Translations under genes and position numbers: made by a program
Part shown: in pieces, positions 20,579-29,213 of the stretch
Layout of the letters: each line of letters begins with the position of its first letter
Position numbering within the stretch: the stretch's first letter is position 1
The notes under the pieces: model-generated
What the model saw: the letters and a program-made list of their open reading frames with translations, nothing else
Told to the model about the DNA's origin: nothing
The model's database searches: none
Assembly (NCBI GenBank): GCA_020536535.1
Contig: JAHLWZ010000236.1
Coordinates: 2,356-31,568 of the forward strand
Direction of reading: 5' to 3'
Source: Pelomyxa schiedti
Taxonomy: Eukaryota; Evosea; Pelobiontida; Pelomyxidae
DNA: 29,213 nucleotides

Positions 20579-23074
20579 ATGGGTGTGGTGTGGCTGGTTG
20601 CGGTTGTTGTTGGGCTGACGTCGGTTGGCGTTGTTGCGGATACGAACAATTACGCGGAGCCCAACGATGCGTGCAAGGCGCTCATCGACGCCGTCGAGAA
20701 TGACATGTTCAACCTGGCGACCGCTACTGCTGCTCTATACGGCGTATGATCGCCGTTTTTTCCATATTTCTATATTGTTGTTTTGGTGTGTTCCTGTTGT
20801 TGCGCACTGTGCTGGGTTGCTGCTTGTGCCTTAGTTAAAGTGCCAAAGCTAAGTTGTATAGGTGTCTCGATGCTCCAACGTTGTTCCGAGTGATTGCTCC
20901 CTTAGAAGTTGCAGCACTGATCTCACTTTCAATGAGTGCATGTTTTCGAACTTTTCTGTCGATGTAATTCTCCATACCCTTTTTGTCCCTGCTCTTTTCG
21001 ACTTACTTTGCCCTTAATAGCCTGTCAATTGTGGAAAGTGCAATGGCATCCACCAGGACACTGACCACTCGGTCGTCACTATGTTTAAGGACACCCCAAA
21101 TTCCCTTCAAGACGTAGCCATCACAAGTTTTCTGGATTCTGAGTTCAAGACAACCTGCCCTTCGTTTCCTTGCACATATTACTCGCAGGGTTCGTTATCA
21201 CTCACTTTCTCACTTGTGACAGCAAACAGGAATTGGCACTCCTTCTGGAGTATACAGAGAGTACCCTGGAATGCCTCACCGTGAATGTGATGACGTTTAT
21301 CCCCCAGACCAGACATGGTACGCAGGAGCAGCATCGGGTCCTAAGGCATTTTCTTTGCTGTTCTGTTTTCCCATTTCTAACATTACTCAGGACCTAGTCA
21401 TTTTGTGGGATTCAAGCAATTCTATGGGTTACAACCACAAGTGAGTACGCCTTGTTTTGTCACTTAGTAATTAAGTAAATGCAGACTTGATTTATCAAAA
21501 GACCTTGTAGTGGGCATGCTCAACCTCATTTCTCCTTATGACTGGGTAAACCTCGTCCGCTTCACCAACAGTATAACAAATGTTGGTGGGGGATACATGA
21601 TGAGAGGTGCCCTTGATTCTGTTTGGCAGCTATCTGCCAAAGTATGTGGGAATGGAGCTGGCGGTGGTATGCGAATGCAAGTGCAGGAACCACAAATCCT
21701 CAACTATTAATTAGGCTCCAAGTTCTTGAAAGCTTTTGAAAAGGCGTTTGACATTCTCACAGCCTCCTATACAGCAAATCACACATCATTTTGTGGTGCC
21801 ACCATTGTATTAGTTACTGATGGCGATATAAAAGAAGACCATCCTACCCTTTTGGACTCTATATCTGAGTAACAAAGCGAAAAAATATACATAATGTGTA
21901 ATTTAATGTTCAGAATGAGGAATACCTACGAACAAAATTGCCAACCGTTATCAATATTCACTTACAGCTTTACTGTGAGGTATGTTGAAGATTTTTTTGT
22001 CTGATTCTAATCATGAAACAGAGGTAATGATGAAGATGTATTACGGAAAATAGCCTGTCAAAACGACGGTACCTCATTAAATTATTGACCGGTGAAAAAA
22101 TAATGGATACTTAGGTTTATGGATTAGAATTGAGGACCAGATTGATCCCTGGATGATCTCCGCTTTTTTTGATGTGTACACCTTTGCACGGGAAGCTGCA
22201 ACAACCACTTACACCCAAGCGAGTGTCTGGTGGAATACCCCCTATGACGCATTGTACATTGATGATGATGAAGCCACTCCTGCGTCGGTTGCTGCACTAC
22301 CAGTTTACGCTAACTCAAACGGAACCTACCCGGCAGTGTGTTTCTCAAATAATTGTATTCCATTTATTAACGCTCCAACGCTAGCAACTAGTCGCTGTAG
22401 TTACATATACAGTACTTCTGGATCAGTTTCTCGCTGCTGATCCAAATATGACCGAGAACATTGTAACATCTGACCAGTACCAACTCTCTCCATTGTATTA
22501 CTACCTCATGTACCATGGTGACTCAGCTGAGAAGTTGTGTACAAATACAAAGGTGCCCACATGTAGTTCTGTGAAATATTGCTTACATACTCCTTAGTTA
22601 TCTTACGATCAACTTCAATACTTGAGGTCCAAACTTGCTACTGATGTGTGCTCTCCAGGTGATTTTGATCTTGGAAGCGAAGCCGGTCGGCATTCTTAAT
22701 CCCTGGGCCTATCTCACCGATCCACAGAACACGCCATAGACCCACTGCCGGAAGAATACTGGATACCATCCGAGGAATCGCTTTGCCCTACCAACGAAAC
22801 TTCTTCAGCGATAGTGTGTGACACACCTACATTCCACCCCGACGAATGGGGGCAGGAACTTTGTTGCACAGACAACCCAGAGGGATGCCCCCTTGAAGGT
22901 TCGGAATCTAGCCACCAACTACTCAGTAACTAACATCGATTTGTAGGTCACATCCCTTCAAGGGGTGTATGGCAACAGTACTACGTGGAGCAGTGCACCG
23001 CTCCGTCAGTCACTGTCACTATGTTACTTTTATTTTTGGGGCTCCTTTTTGGCTTCACAACTTTGGTGTTCTAA
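20579..23074 (+). CDS. VWA/Cache-domain surface protein, alpha2delta/CACHD1-like (14 exons, ~591 aa)
   Basis: Exons: 20579-20743, 20862-20963, 21021-21189, 21230-21345, 21391-21440, 21485-21663, 21715-21868, 21914-21979, 22022-22068, 22115-22354, 22413-22552, 22598-22658, 22740-22898, 22947-23074; phases agree, 592 codons. Exon 13 could instead start at 22728, also in frame. A signal peptide (1-20) is followed by a Cys-rich N-terminal region, GVYREYPG, then GPK and a VWA domain with MIDAS DSSNSMG (about 190) and VTDGD (about 295), IFTYSF, then a Cache-like region with GLWIRIEDQIDPWM and ALPVY, a Cys-rich ELCCTDNPEGC segment, and a C-terminal hydrophobic stretch (transmembrane or lipid-anchor signal). 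This order resembles calcium-channel alpha2delta and CACHD1 proteins, but ligand and partner are unknown. Intron 4 appears to be GC-AG. Confidence 0.8.
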
Positions 23075-23186
23075 GAACTTGTACAAAAAAAAAACCTTCT
23101 TCCCACCAAGCTGTTACCTAATTATTGGCTTATGTGTTTATGATAAGTGGCCACCACTATTGTCATACATTTCTTTCTTCCTTCTT

Positions 23187-23905
23187 TCACCAACACCACT
23201 TGGCCACACCACCAAACTGTGACACAACCCATTGCACGGCGTCAGAGTGGCCTCCATTGATGGCACATGACAGCAAGCTTGTTTTCCCTCCTCTGGCGTC
23301 CTTGAGGTCATCAGCCAGGCCGGGGTCCTTGCCGGGCCACTCCAGTATCCCCGTCCATTGCCCCGTGCTGTCAACAAGCTCTTGTGCCATCCGCATGTGT
23401 CCTCCTACCCTTGTATGTTATGTTGTGTTTTGTGTAGTGTCTGTTATGAGCCCAGCCAGGGGATCGCCAACAAACGAGAGGCATACACACCATAACACAG
23501 GCCCTTGAGCACAGCAATGCACTCCTTCTTGTTGTTCCTTGTTGTTGTCGTTGTGTGTTGCGCCGATGGCAACACCATCCACCTAATGCACCTCTCGCTT
23601 CCCACAATCGCGGCGCACTCGAGCACGAAACAGCGCAGGTACTTGCAGGCGTGCTGCTGCTCCTCGTCCAGCCCCCGGGCCCTGGCCCTGGCCCTCGCGC
23701 TGGCGCACTGGGCGGCGAGGACGGCGCGGCAGGCCCGGGGCACCAGCGGGAACAGGGCGTCGGCGACCCCGAGCACCCACACGCACTGGGCCTGGCTCAG
23801 CGGCTCCCCCCCTCTGTTGGACACAATGGGCGCGACGACGTGCTCCCACACAACTCGCGATACCGTCATCACGTGTGCCACCGCGTCTTCTGGTAATGGC
23901 ATCAT
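23187..23905 (-). CDS. Short ankyrin-family protein ANK-4 (2 exons, ~209 aa)
   Basis: Exons on the minus strand: 23905-23491 and 23401-23187; intron 89 nt, GTGTGT..GAG, phase 1. ATG 23905 gives MMPLPEDAVAHVM; ATG 23902 is equally possible. The N-terminus has VVWEHVVAPIVS, the same signature as exon 1 of the three large ankyrin genes, then a GC-rich Arg/Ala-rich linker, GSERCIRWMV, ECIAVLKGLCYG, and one good ankyrin-like unit in exon 2 (LLSCAINGGHSDAVQWVVSQFGG) before TGA at KWCW. At about 209 residues it is under a third of its relatives, so it is a natural short member or a truncated copy. It is convergent with the VWA gene (112 bp) and begins only 29 bp from the end of the 840-aa gene. Confidence 0.68.
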
Positions 23906-23934
23906 CAAAATTTTTTTCCCCGTTTTTTTCCCCG

Positions 23935-26457
23935 TCAGAGCCAGTGGTTTGGTGCCAGGAAGGAGAGAACGTGGTGGATTGCTGCAGATGGCAATCTCCC
24001 GATTTGGTGTGGTGTCTCAGTTGGATCTGTGGTGGAATTCCGGAGCCAACACAGGAGAACGACGAAGAGGACCTGCTGCTTGAACCACCATGGGAACATA
24101 ATGTGCTTGGATGGGTCCCACGTGGCTGGGTTCCTCAGGAAATCAAGAACACCGCGCTCCCTGCTTCTCACCAACACACTGTGGTGGGATTCCGAGAGTG
24201 AGGAGCTGCTACTACTGCCTATGTTCCCAATGTTGTCCGGTATTATCATGCCATAACACCGCAGCAAGTCAATCATCTGTGGAGTTCCACTGAGGATAGC
24301 GCGGGCCAGGATAGACAGGGGAAGGTGTGGGTTGCAGAACGGGAGGAGTTGAATTGCCAGAGGCACGTTGTTGGCTCTGATTACTGCGTCCAGAAGAGAC
24401 TCGTCCCTGCCACGTAAGATAATGCTGGACGGATCAACTTGGGAGTGCCGCACCAGCTCGATTAATTCATCCTCTTTCCAAGCTGATACATTGCATACAC
24501 ACCTTGACACAAGCCTGCACAGGGTGTCAGACGAGGAGGAAGAAACTGTGATGAATGGAGTCCTCCTGGCATTAATTTGTGGTTCACAACAATAGATTAC
24601 ACTCTCCATTCCTATTAGCGCACCATCACACATTGCACTGGCACACATTTCTCTTCTTTTGAGTAGTGGAAACCTCTTTGCCAGAGTAATTGCAATCTCG
24701 TTATTAGGTGGAACCATAATGCTTTCTGTTTGGCGGAAATACTTGATGAGCAAGTTCTCCAAGTCAGTGAGACCCAGTTCCATGGTACTTGTTGTTGATC
24801 GGAGTGCAGTAATCAACTCCAGTGTTGCAAGGAGTGTAGCTGGCTCAATACTGCTTTTCCGTAAGTGTATGGCATCAATAATCTGGATCCATCTGCCACT
24901 GATGCACACTTCAGAGTTCATACGATGTATTTGGAGGATGTTGTAGGCATCAGTTGCAGTAGAAATTGGAGCCTTGACAACTTCAATAAACTCAGGCAGA
25001 GATTCTAGAATTTTTGTTGGACATAAATTCAACATGTGATACAACGGTCCAAATGTAGAACATCCTGGTGCAAAAGGATCATGGAACTGGGTCTGATTGA
25101 CTTGGAGAAGGCACATTCTTACCGTGGCAGTGAACACATTTTGCACAGATTCCACAGCTGTCAAGCTGTTGATCAGTTGTTTCACTGAGAATAGGCTTTC
25201 CAAAATCCATGGCGCACCAGGCTCACAAGCAAATTCAAGAGCGCTAGTGGCAAGATGGTCAGGAATATTTGCATTTGACAAGGCGAGAGGAATGAGTACA
25301 AGTGCAGCTGGTATCCTGGGAGAAACACCTTGTGGTGCCATGGAAACAAGGAGGTTTTCAGAAAATCGGAGGAGGAGATTTTGGGCTTGGTGATCAAACA
25401 AACACAAACGTGTAAGACCTAGAAGAACTTCCTCAACAAATTTGGTAGTGTTGGATTCTAATGGAGGAAAACTAGGTTGCAATCTTTCCAAAGAGTTCAG
25501 CATGGCATTTACAAAGGGAACAGTAACGTGCTCCCTGATGAAGTGTAACACTGTAGGAGCTATTTCAGTTACCAATAAAGCATCCCACCCATTGAGCATT
25601 CCCAGTAATGAATATCTATCACTAGAGAGTGCTTCAAGGTCAGACACATACCGGGTAGTAAGCTCCTGAACGAAATGTGGGAATAATTCCACAAGCCTGA
25701 TGCAATAGGTAAAGAGACCCCCAAAAAGAGGGAATCCCCTGTGGGCTGAAGAAATGAGGTACATCCTATCAGTGACAGCCTGTAACTGAGCCTCATGTTG
25801 TAAAAGAAGCCCGCAGTAGTGCGGATTCATGAGGGCCGAGAAGATCACGGAAAGAGCCCCTTTAGAAGCTGTCAAACCCAACACCTCAGCAAGGAACGGG
25901 CCAAGAACATTGGATAAGACCCAAGGGGTTTTCCTGACCAGTCTTGATGCAAAAGCCTCCAGCATCTCTTCAGTGCAAGCAATTATCAGGGCCTCGCGGT
26001 GCAAGATAGGCTTCGACCTGTCAAGAATGACCAGCAGGTCCTCCCACTGCTCAAGTGCACACACCATCCTCATAAGCACGACAACAAGCACATCCTTGCT
26101 ACTCGCTGCCGATTCACACACTGTGTTCCGCCACCCCTCTGTGGTGTTTGTAATTTGATCCAAACAAAGTATCTTAGCCATCACAAAGTTGGCTGTTGTT
26201 CTTTCTGTTGTTGTCGTGGTGGTTGTGGTGTCATAACCACCTAAAAGTGTCCATTCGATTCCGTAGGGGTACGGCATTAAATTTGTTGTTACGCAGACGG
26301 CGAAAATCAACTTGGAACGGAAACTGGAAGCACCCAGCTCCACAAAGCGTGAAAAATTCTGTGCCAAACGCCTGCGGTTATCTCTTTCCCGTACGACTTG
26401 GGCTGTCTCCTCGTCATGCCCGGGTTGCATTAGTTGATTAACAGGCGATCTGCCCAT
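23935..26457 (-). CDS. Large helical-solenoid protein with C-terminal F-box/SOCS-box-like motif (840 aa, intronless)
   Basis: One open frame from ATG 26457 (MGRSPVNQLMQPG) to TGA 23937-23935, unlike the intron-rich neighbours. The protein is a continuous series of Leu-rich amphipathic helices (for example EDLLVILDRSKPILH, EEVLLGLTRLCLFD, ATLLATLELITALRS), consistent with a HEAT/ARM- or ankyrin-like alpha-solenoid, interrupted by poly-Thr near residue 75 and a poly-Ser loop near residue 760. The last 20 residues, RLPSAAIHHVLSFLAPNHWL, resemble the LPxxxxxxIxxFL core of F-box or SOCS-box sequences. That suggests a link to ubiquitin ligases, but it is inference from a short motif. Head-to-head with the beta-family-like gene at 26619. 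No named family recognised. Confidence 0.78.
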   Translation of the reverse strand: MGRSPVNQLMQPGHDEETAQVVRERDNRRRLAQNFSRFVELGASSFRSKLIFAVCVTTNLMPYPYGIEWTLLGGYDTTTTTTTTERTTANFVMAKILCLDQITNTTEGWRNTVCESAASSKDVLVVVLMRMVCALEQWEDLLVILDRSKPILHREALIIACTEEMLEAFASRLVRKTPWVLSNVLGPFLAEVLGLTASKGALSVIFSALMNPHYCGLLLQHEAQLQAVTDRMYLISSAHRGFPLFGGLFTYCIRLVELFPHFVQELTTRYVSDLEALSSDRYSLLGMLNGWDALLVTEIAPTVLHFIREHVTVPFVNAMLNSLERLQPSFPPLESNTTKFVEEVLLGLTRLCLFDHQAQNLLLRFSENLLVSMAPQGVSPRIPAALVLIPLALSNANIPDHLATSALEFACEPGAPWILESLFSVKQLINSLTAVESVQNVFTATVRMCLLQVNQTQFHDPFAPGCSTFGPLYHMLNLCPTKILESLPEFIEVVKAPISTATDAYNILQIHRMNSEVCISGRWIQIIDAIHLRKSSIEPATLLATLELITALRSTTSTMELGLTDLENLLIKYFRQTESIMVPPNNEIAITLAKRFPLLKRREMCASAMCDGALIGMESVIYCCEPQINARRTPFITVSSSSSDTLCRLVSRCVCNVSAWKEDELIELVRHSQVDPSSIILRGRDESLLDAVIRANNVPLAIQLLPFCNPHLPLSILARAILSGTPQMIDLLRCYGMIIPDNIGNIGSSSSSSLSESHHSVLVRSRERGVLDFLRNPATWDPSKHIMFPWWFKQQVLFVVLLCWLRNSTTDPTETPHQIGRLPSAAIHHVLSFLAPNHWL

Positions 26458-26618
26458 CAGGGTTGTCTAGGTAGTAGATCCGCCAACATACGGGTCCCAC
26501 AACATACAATGCCAGACCACACCCTCACTCGCACCCCCCTCTGAGCAAACCCAAGACAATCTGACACTCAAAATGATCAACAACTTTGATCATTTTTCGG
26601 TGAACGGGATTACCGGGG
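26458..26618. promoter_or_regulatory. Divergent promoter region with an 11-bp perfect inverted repeat
   Basis: 161 bp between two head-to-head ATGs. It contains AAAATGATCAA at 26570-26580, a 5-nt spacer, and the exact reverse complement at 26586-26596, ending 22 bp before the plus-strand ATG. It could be a site for a dimeric regulator (TGATCA core) or an RNA hairpin in the 5' leader of the plus-strand gene. Confidence 0.5.
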
Positions 26619-28034
26619 ATGCGGAGGCGCCCTGAGATCTTCGAAAAAGTAGTGTTTTCATTGGCCACAGGGACGGCTCGGAACCAATTCCTCGCCCTCG
26701 CTTCAGCCTTTGCTCGCAATTCAGTCGGGCAACTCCAAAACGTCCCATCATCTTCGAATTCGTCTCCAACGACAACGACATCATCATCACCCGGCAGGCG
26801 TTGTTGCGTGTCTATTATTCCGCATTGGGTTGTTGTTGAATTGATTGGGAAGAGGTGGGTGATGGGAACTGACCGCGTTGTCCTGCTCACTTTGGTTGGG
26901 GGACCAAAGGTCTACTCGATTCAGGTGTTCTTCAGTGTGTCACACACCTTGGGATTCTTGCAGAATCCGGAATTGGTAGCTCTGGCTGACTGCACTTTGG
27001 GGTGGGTCACTGCTGTCAGGTCTGTCACCACCGACGCCATTTGGGGTGAGGACCCAGACTGGCCAATCGTGCAGCTTCCCAGTAACGTGGAAGAACGGCG
27101 TCGCAATCAATTGGCAGCGTGCAACAGGAAGTGGGTTGTGCAGGCACCACTTGTCGAGTCTGAACTTGGCATTCTTGAGGTTTGGATGGTGCCCACTGGT
27201 GACGATGAAGAGCTTGTGCCACCTCGGTGCGTCGAGGTGAAGTGCCCCTGGAAGCCAACGGCCCTCCAGTCCCTGAGGTTCTTCTCTCCCAGCAGTGAGT
27301 ATGACACAGAGTCTGACACCCTTGAGGTCTTCTTTGTGCACCCCGATGGAGATGGCGAAGCTCTCATTGGAATGCACATTGACTTGGAAGTAATTGTCAA
27401 GGAACGTGAAGTGAACGATACACATGTCGTTGCCAAGCTCAAATTTGACAGGGAGGAAGCTGAGGATCCGTGCACACCCCTGTTCAACAGGGCCGAAAAG
27501 AAATACTACCTGCCATTCACATCAGAGAGGAAAGCCCAGGTGCTGGCGGACATGACCACCGGAATTTCATACAGGTGGCTGGAAGACAGCACAGGGCTGG
27601 AGGTTAGGGCGCTTGACGAGTCACACCTGTGCATCACAACCTCCTACCATTCCTCAACCTCTGTGTTCTCTGTGACATCCCTCCTCGGCCAGGCTTGCCC
27701 CGCCTCCAACGACATCAGAGCCCAGTGCATCATGACACACCAGCACCCTCCTGGTACACTGTCAGTTATTTCAGGCTGTGGCCTTCTTGCATGCAGTTCC
27801 ATGTCATCAGAACCTGTAACCCCCACCTTGTCCAGCTATTACTTGTCAGATTTGGTACCTGGTCTGTTCCGTCCAACGTATAGCACTGCATGCACCAGTC
27901 TTGTGGGAAAGCACACGATAGTGGATGGTTTGTCAGGGGCACAGCTGTTCACGTTTACCTTGACTCATGGATTCCTCCCAAATTCAATCACACCAATCCC
28001 ATTCAAGACACCAACAGTACTTGACCCTCGTTAA
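26619..28034 (+). CDS. Beta-family-like protein BETA-4, unknown function (471 aa, single exon)
   Basis: ATG 26619 (MRRRPEIFEKVV) to TAA 28032-28034. The N-terminus has ARNQFLALASAFARNSVGQL, which parallels MLALASATNARCG in BETA-2 and BETA-3, followed by a Ser/Thr-rich loop. The body alternates short hydrophobic strands (VYSIQVFF, WVVQAPLVESELGILEVW, CVEVKCPW), and near the C-terminus GKHTIVDGLSGAQLFTFTLT resembles the VNKKKIMMVEPLSGDIILQLTL ending of BETA-3. I therefore place it as a remote family member; the relation is by motif only. No signal peptide or membrane helix. It diverges from the 840-aa solenoid gene just as BETA-2 and BETA-3 diverge from ankyrin genes. Confidence 0.75.
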   Translation: MRRRPEIFEKVVFSLATGTARNQFLALASAFARNSVGQLQNVPSSSNSSPTTTTSSSPGRRCCVSIIPHWVVVELIGKRWVMGTDRVVLLTLVGGPKVYSIQVFFSVSHTLGFLQNPELVALADCTLGWVTAVRSVTTDAIWGEDPDWPIVQLPSNVEERRRNQLAACNRKWVVQAPLVESELGILEVWMVPTGDDEELVPPRCVEVKCPWKPTALQSLRFFSPSSEYDTESDTLEVFFVHPDGDGEALIGMHIDLEVIVKEREVNDTHVVAKLKFDREEAEDPCTPLFNRAEKKYYLPFTSERKAQVLADMTTGISYRWLEDSTGLEVRALDESHLCITTSYHSSTSVFSVTSLLGQACPASNDIRAQCIMTHQHPPGTLSVISGCGLLACSSMSSEPVTPTLSSYYLSDLVPGLFRPTYSTACTSLVGKHTIVDGLSGAQLFTFTLTHGFLPNSITPIPFKTPTVLDPR

Positions 28035-28184
28035 GAAGATGAAGAAATGGGTGTGCCTCCTCGCTCTACAATTGGCTCTTTTGATTTTGCTTGGGCAGAA
28101 CACAAACCACCGGAGGTAATAGTCTAGGCCATCTTCTTCAACATTGCGTGGTGCCGCTCGTGATCTACAACTGTGTGTATGGCG

Positions 28185-28804
28185 TTAGATGCAATCATCG
28201 AAAAGGAGGGTGTCTGTGAACGAACTCGAGTGGCGCAGCTTGTCTTCTAATAGCTCGTAAGCCGCGGGGAACTCAGCCTTGTACTCCATGCACTTGTTGC
28301 GGACCGCCGTGTACATCGCTATGCTACCTATTTCGAAGTTAGTTGTTCAAATCCACCTCCCTCCTAATTAATTAACTAAACTCTCTCAAAGAATGAAACC
28401 CCACGTTGTTCCTGCTGTATCATCATATTTACCAGCTGAGGAAGTGACCAATCGGGACCGGGCATCGTCGGGGGCTTCATTCCAGGTGACGGCACTGCAT
28501 CGAACACCATCATTATGAGCTTAGCCATTCTACATGTGTGGTACGCCTCTTCTTTCACAAATTTCTATTTTTCATAATAAGTTGTACGAACAAGTGGAAA
28601 TTACTTAATTGCTTACCATGAGACAACAGGCAGAAATTGCGTACATTGGGCCGTGGAGCATAGAAACGCAGGTTCCGTACTGCACAATCATTGATCTCTG
28701 AAGTGTTCAAGGATCTCAGAGATAAAAGTAGCGTAATGCAGTGGAACCTCATACTCCAGTGCGTCGTTCAGCATCTGTAAGATCTCATCTCTCTTGTTTG
28801 CCAT
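28185..28804 (-). CDS. Small ferritin-like helical protein (4 exons, ~140 aa)
   Basis: Exons on the minus strand: 28804-28748, 28679-28617, 28564-28405, 28327-28185; introns 68, 52 and 77 nt with phases 0, 0, 1, the last with a clear ACTAAC branch sequence. The sum is 141 codons ending TAA at 28187-28185. Helix 1 contains LNDALEYE, helix 2 KEEAYHTCRMA with an ExxH pattern, a PSPGMKPP turn, helix 3 NMMIQQEQR, and helix 4 YELLEDKLRH. Four helices with Glu/His pairs resemble ferritin-like or bacterioferritin/Dps-type proteins that bind iron; the length is close to that of Dps, but the helix-4 ligand pattern is not exact. First donor GTTCCA is weak, so the exon 1/2 junction is the least certain. 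Iron storage or diiron chemistry is inference. Confidence 0.55.
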
Positions 28805-28983
28805 TTTTTGTTTGTAATGATGCCAAACTGTCACTTCGACTTTTAAAGATAATCGGCAGGGGATTAATGCCAAAATTACACTATCAGTTTCTTTTTTTTC
28901 TATTTGACAACACGGAAATAGCATTGTTATTTGTTTTCATAGTAGAGATGCGGTACATTTTTAAAGATTTTTGTTCCTTGTTC

Positions 28984-29213
28984 TTACAATGAGGATTTTG
29001 TAACGGCAACAAGGATGGCAGCCACTATTGTACTTATATCGGCGAGTCCTCCTTCACCTGCACGAGTTTTAAGGAATGGGTGAACCCACATATGACCAAT
29101 GCATACCCATCTCTCCACAGGCCAACATCTTGGACACCGGAGGTATTACTTGAATTCCGAGGGTCTTGAGGGTTTCCAGCTGTGGGTGGGTGAAAGGGTG
29201 ATTCCACATGACA
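28984..29213 (-). CDS. PPCDC: Phosphopantothenoylcysteine decarboxylase, C-terminal part (runs off window)
   Basis: Two exons visible on the minus strand: from the window edge to 29107, and 29057-28984; the intron (49 nt) is GTATGC..CAG, phase 1. The protein reads MWNHPFTHPQLETL, then IPPVSKMLACGEMG, then EGGLADISTIVAAILVAVTK and TAA. This is the C-terminal signature of the flavoprotein that decarboxylates 4'-phosphopantothenoylcysteine in coenzyme A synthesis: MWxxPFT and the ACG(D/E)xG motif with the catalytic Cys. The usual GAMAE after the motif is replaced by EGGLAD, which may relax the C-terminal flap. The start and the flavin-binding half lie beyond the right edge. Confidence 0.85.

Noticed and set aside
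22391-22412. A very short intron beginning at GTAGTT (22396) in the VWA gene
   Set aside because: It would be about 17 nt, too short to splice; the 58-nt intron 22355-22412 keeps phase and gives a better Cache-like join.
1-29213. CRISPR arrays, insertion sequences, transposase or bacterial operons
   Set aside because: None seen; the only regular array is the intronic microsatellite, and the genes are split by spliceosomal introns.

Overview
The window is eukaryotic nuclear DNA from a protist with a compact, intron-rich genome. Spliceosomal introns of about 45-210 nt restore long reading frames. Donors are often GTGTGT or GTATGT, and a CTAAC-type branch sequence often lies just before the AG. 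Intergenic gaps are only 29-260 bp, and a U2 snRNA gene is present. The abundance of degenerate ankyrin-like solenoid proteins, with tandemly amplified gene families and 100-N scaffolding, fits an amoebozoan; an archamoeba such as Pelomyxa is my guess, but the sequence alone does not prove it. All exon models below are hand-built from frame and phase agreement plus paralogue comparison, not from transcripts.

Layout. 14-5251 (all minus strand): a three-exon ankyrin-like gene (ANK-1), a single-exon protein of an unrecognised family called here 'beta family' (BETA-1), and a degenerate Ras-like protein lacking the GTP-binding motifs. 5473-18896: two head-to-tail copies of a three-gene block, each with an ankyrin-like gene (minus), a head-to-head beta-family gene (plus) and a 14-exon ARSB-type sulfatase (plus). 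The first copy also carries a U2 snRNA gene between its beta and sulfatase genes, a hexanucleotide microsatellite in an ankyrin intron, and a 100-N assembly gap inside the sulfatase. 19072-20322: Fes1/HspBP1-like Hsp70 nucleotide-exchange factor. 20579-23074: secreted, C-terminally anchored VWA/Cache protein of alpha2delta type. 23187-23905 (minus): short two-exon ankyrin-family gene. 23935-26457 (minus): intronless 840-aa helical-solenoid protein, head-to-head with a 471-aa beta-family-like protein (26619-28034). 28185-28804 (minus): four-exon, 140-aa ferritin-like protein. 28984-29213 (minus): 3' end of a phosphopantothenoylcysteine decarboxylase (coenzyme A synthesis).

The main theme is a recurrent divergent pairing of a helical-solenoid gene with a beta-family gene (three times in this window), two of these pairs linked to a membrane-anchored sulfatase. 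Paralogues show near-identical tracts, which suggests recent duplication plus gene conversion. No function is known to me for the ankyrin/beta pair, and it is the best candidate here for an undescribed system.
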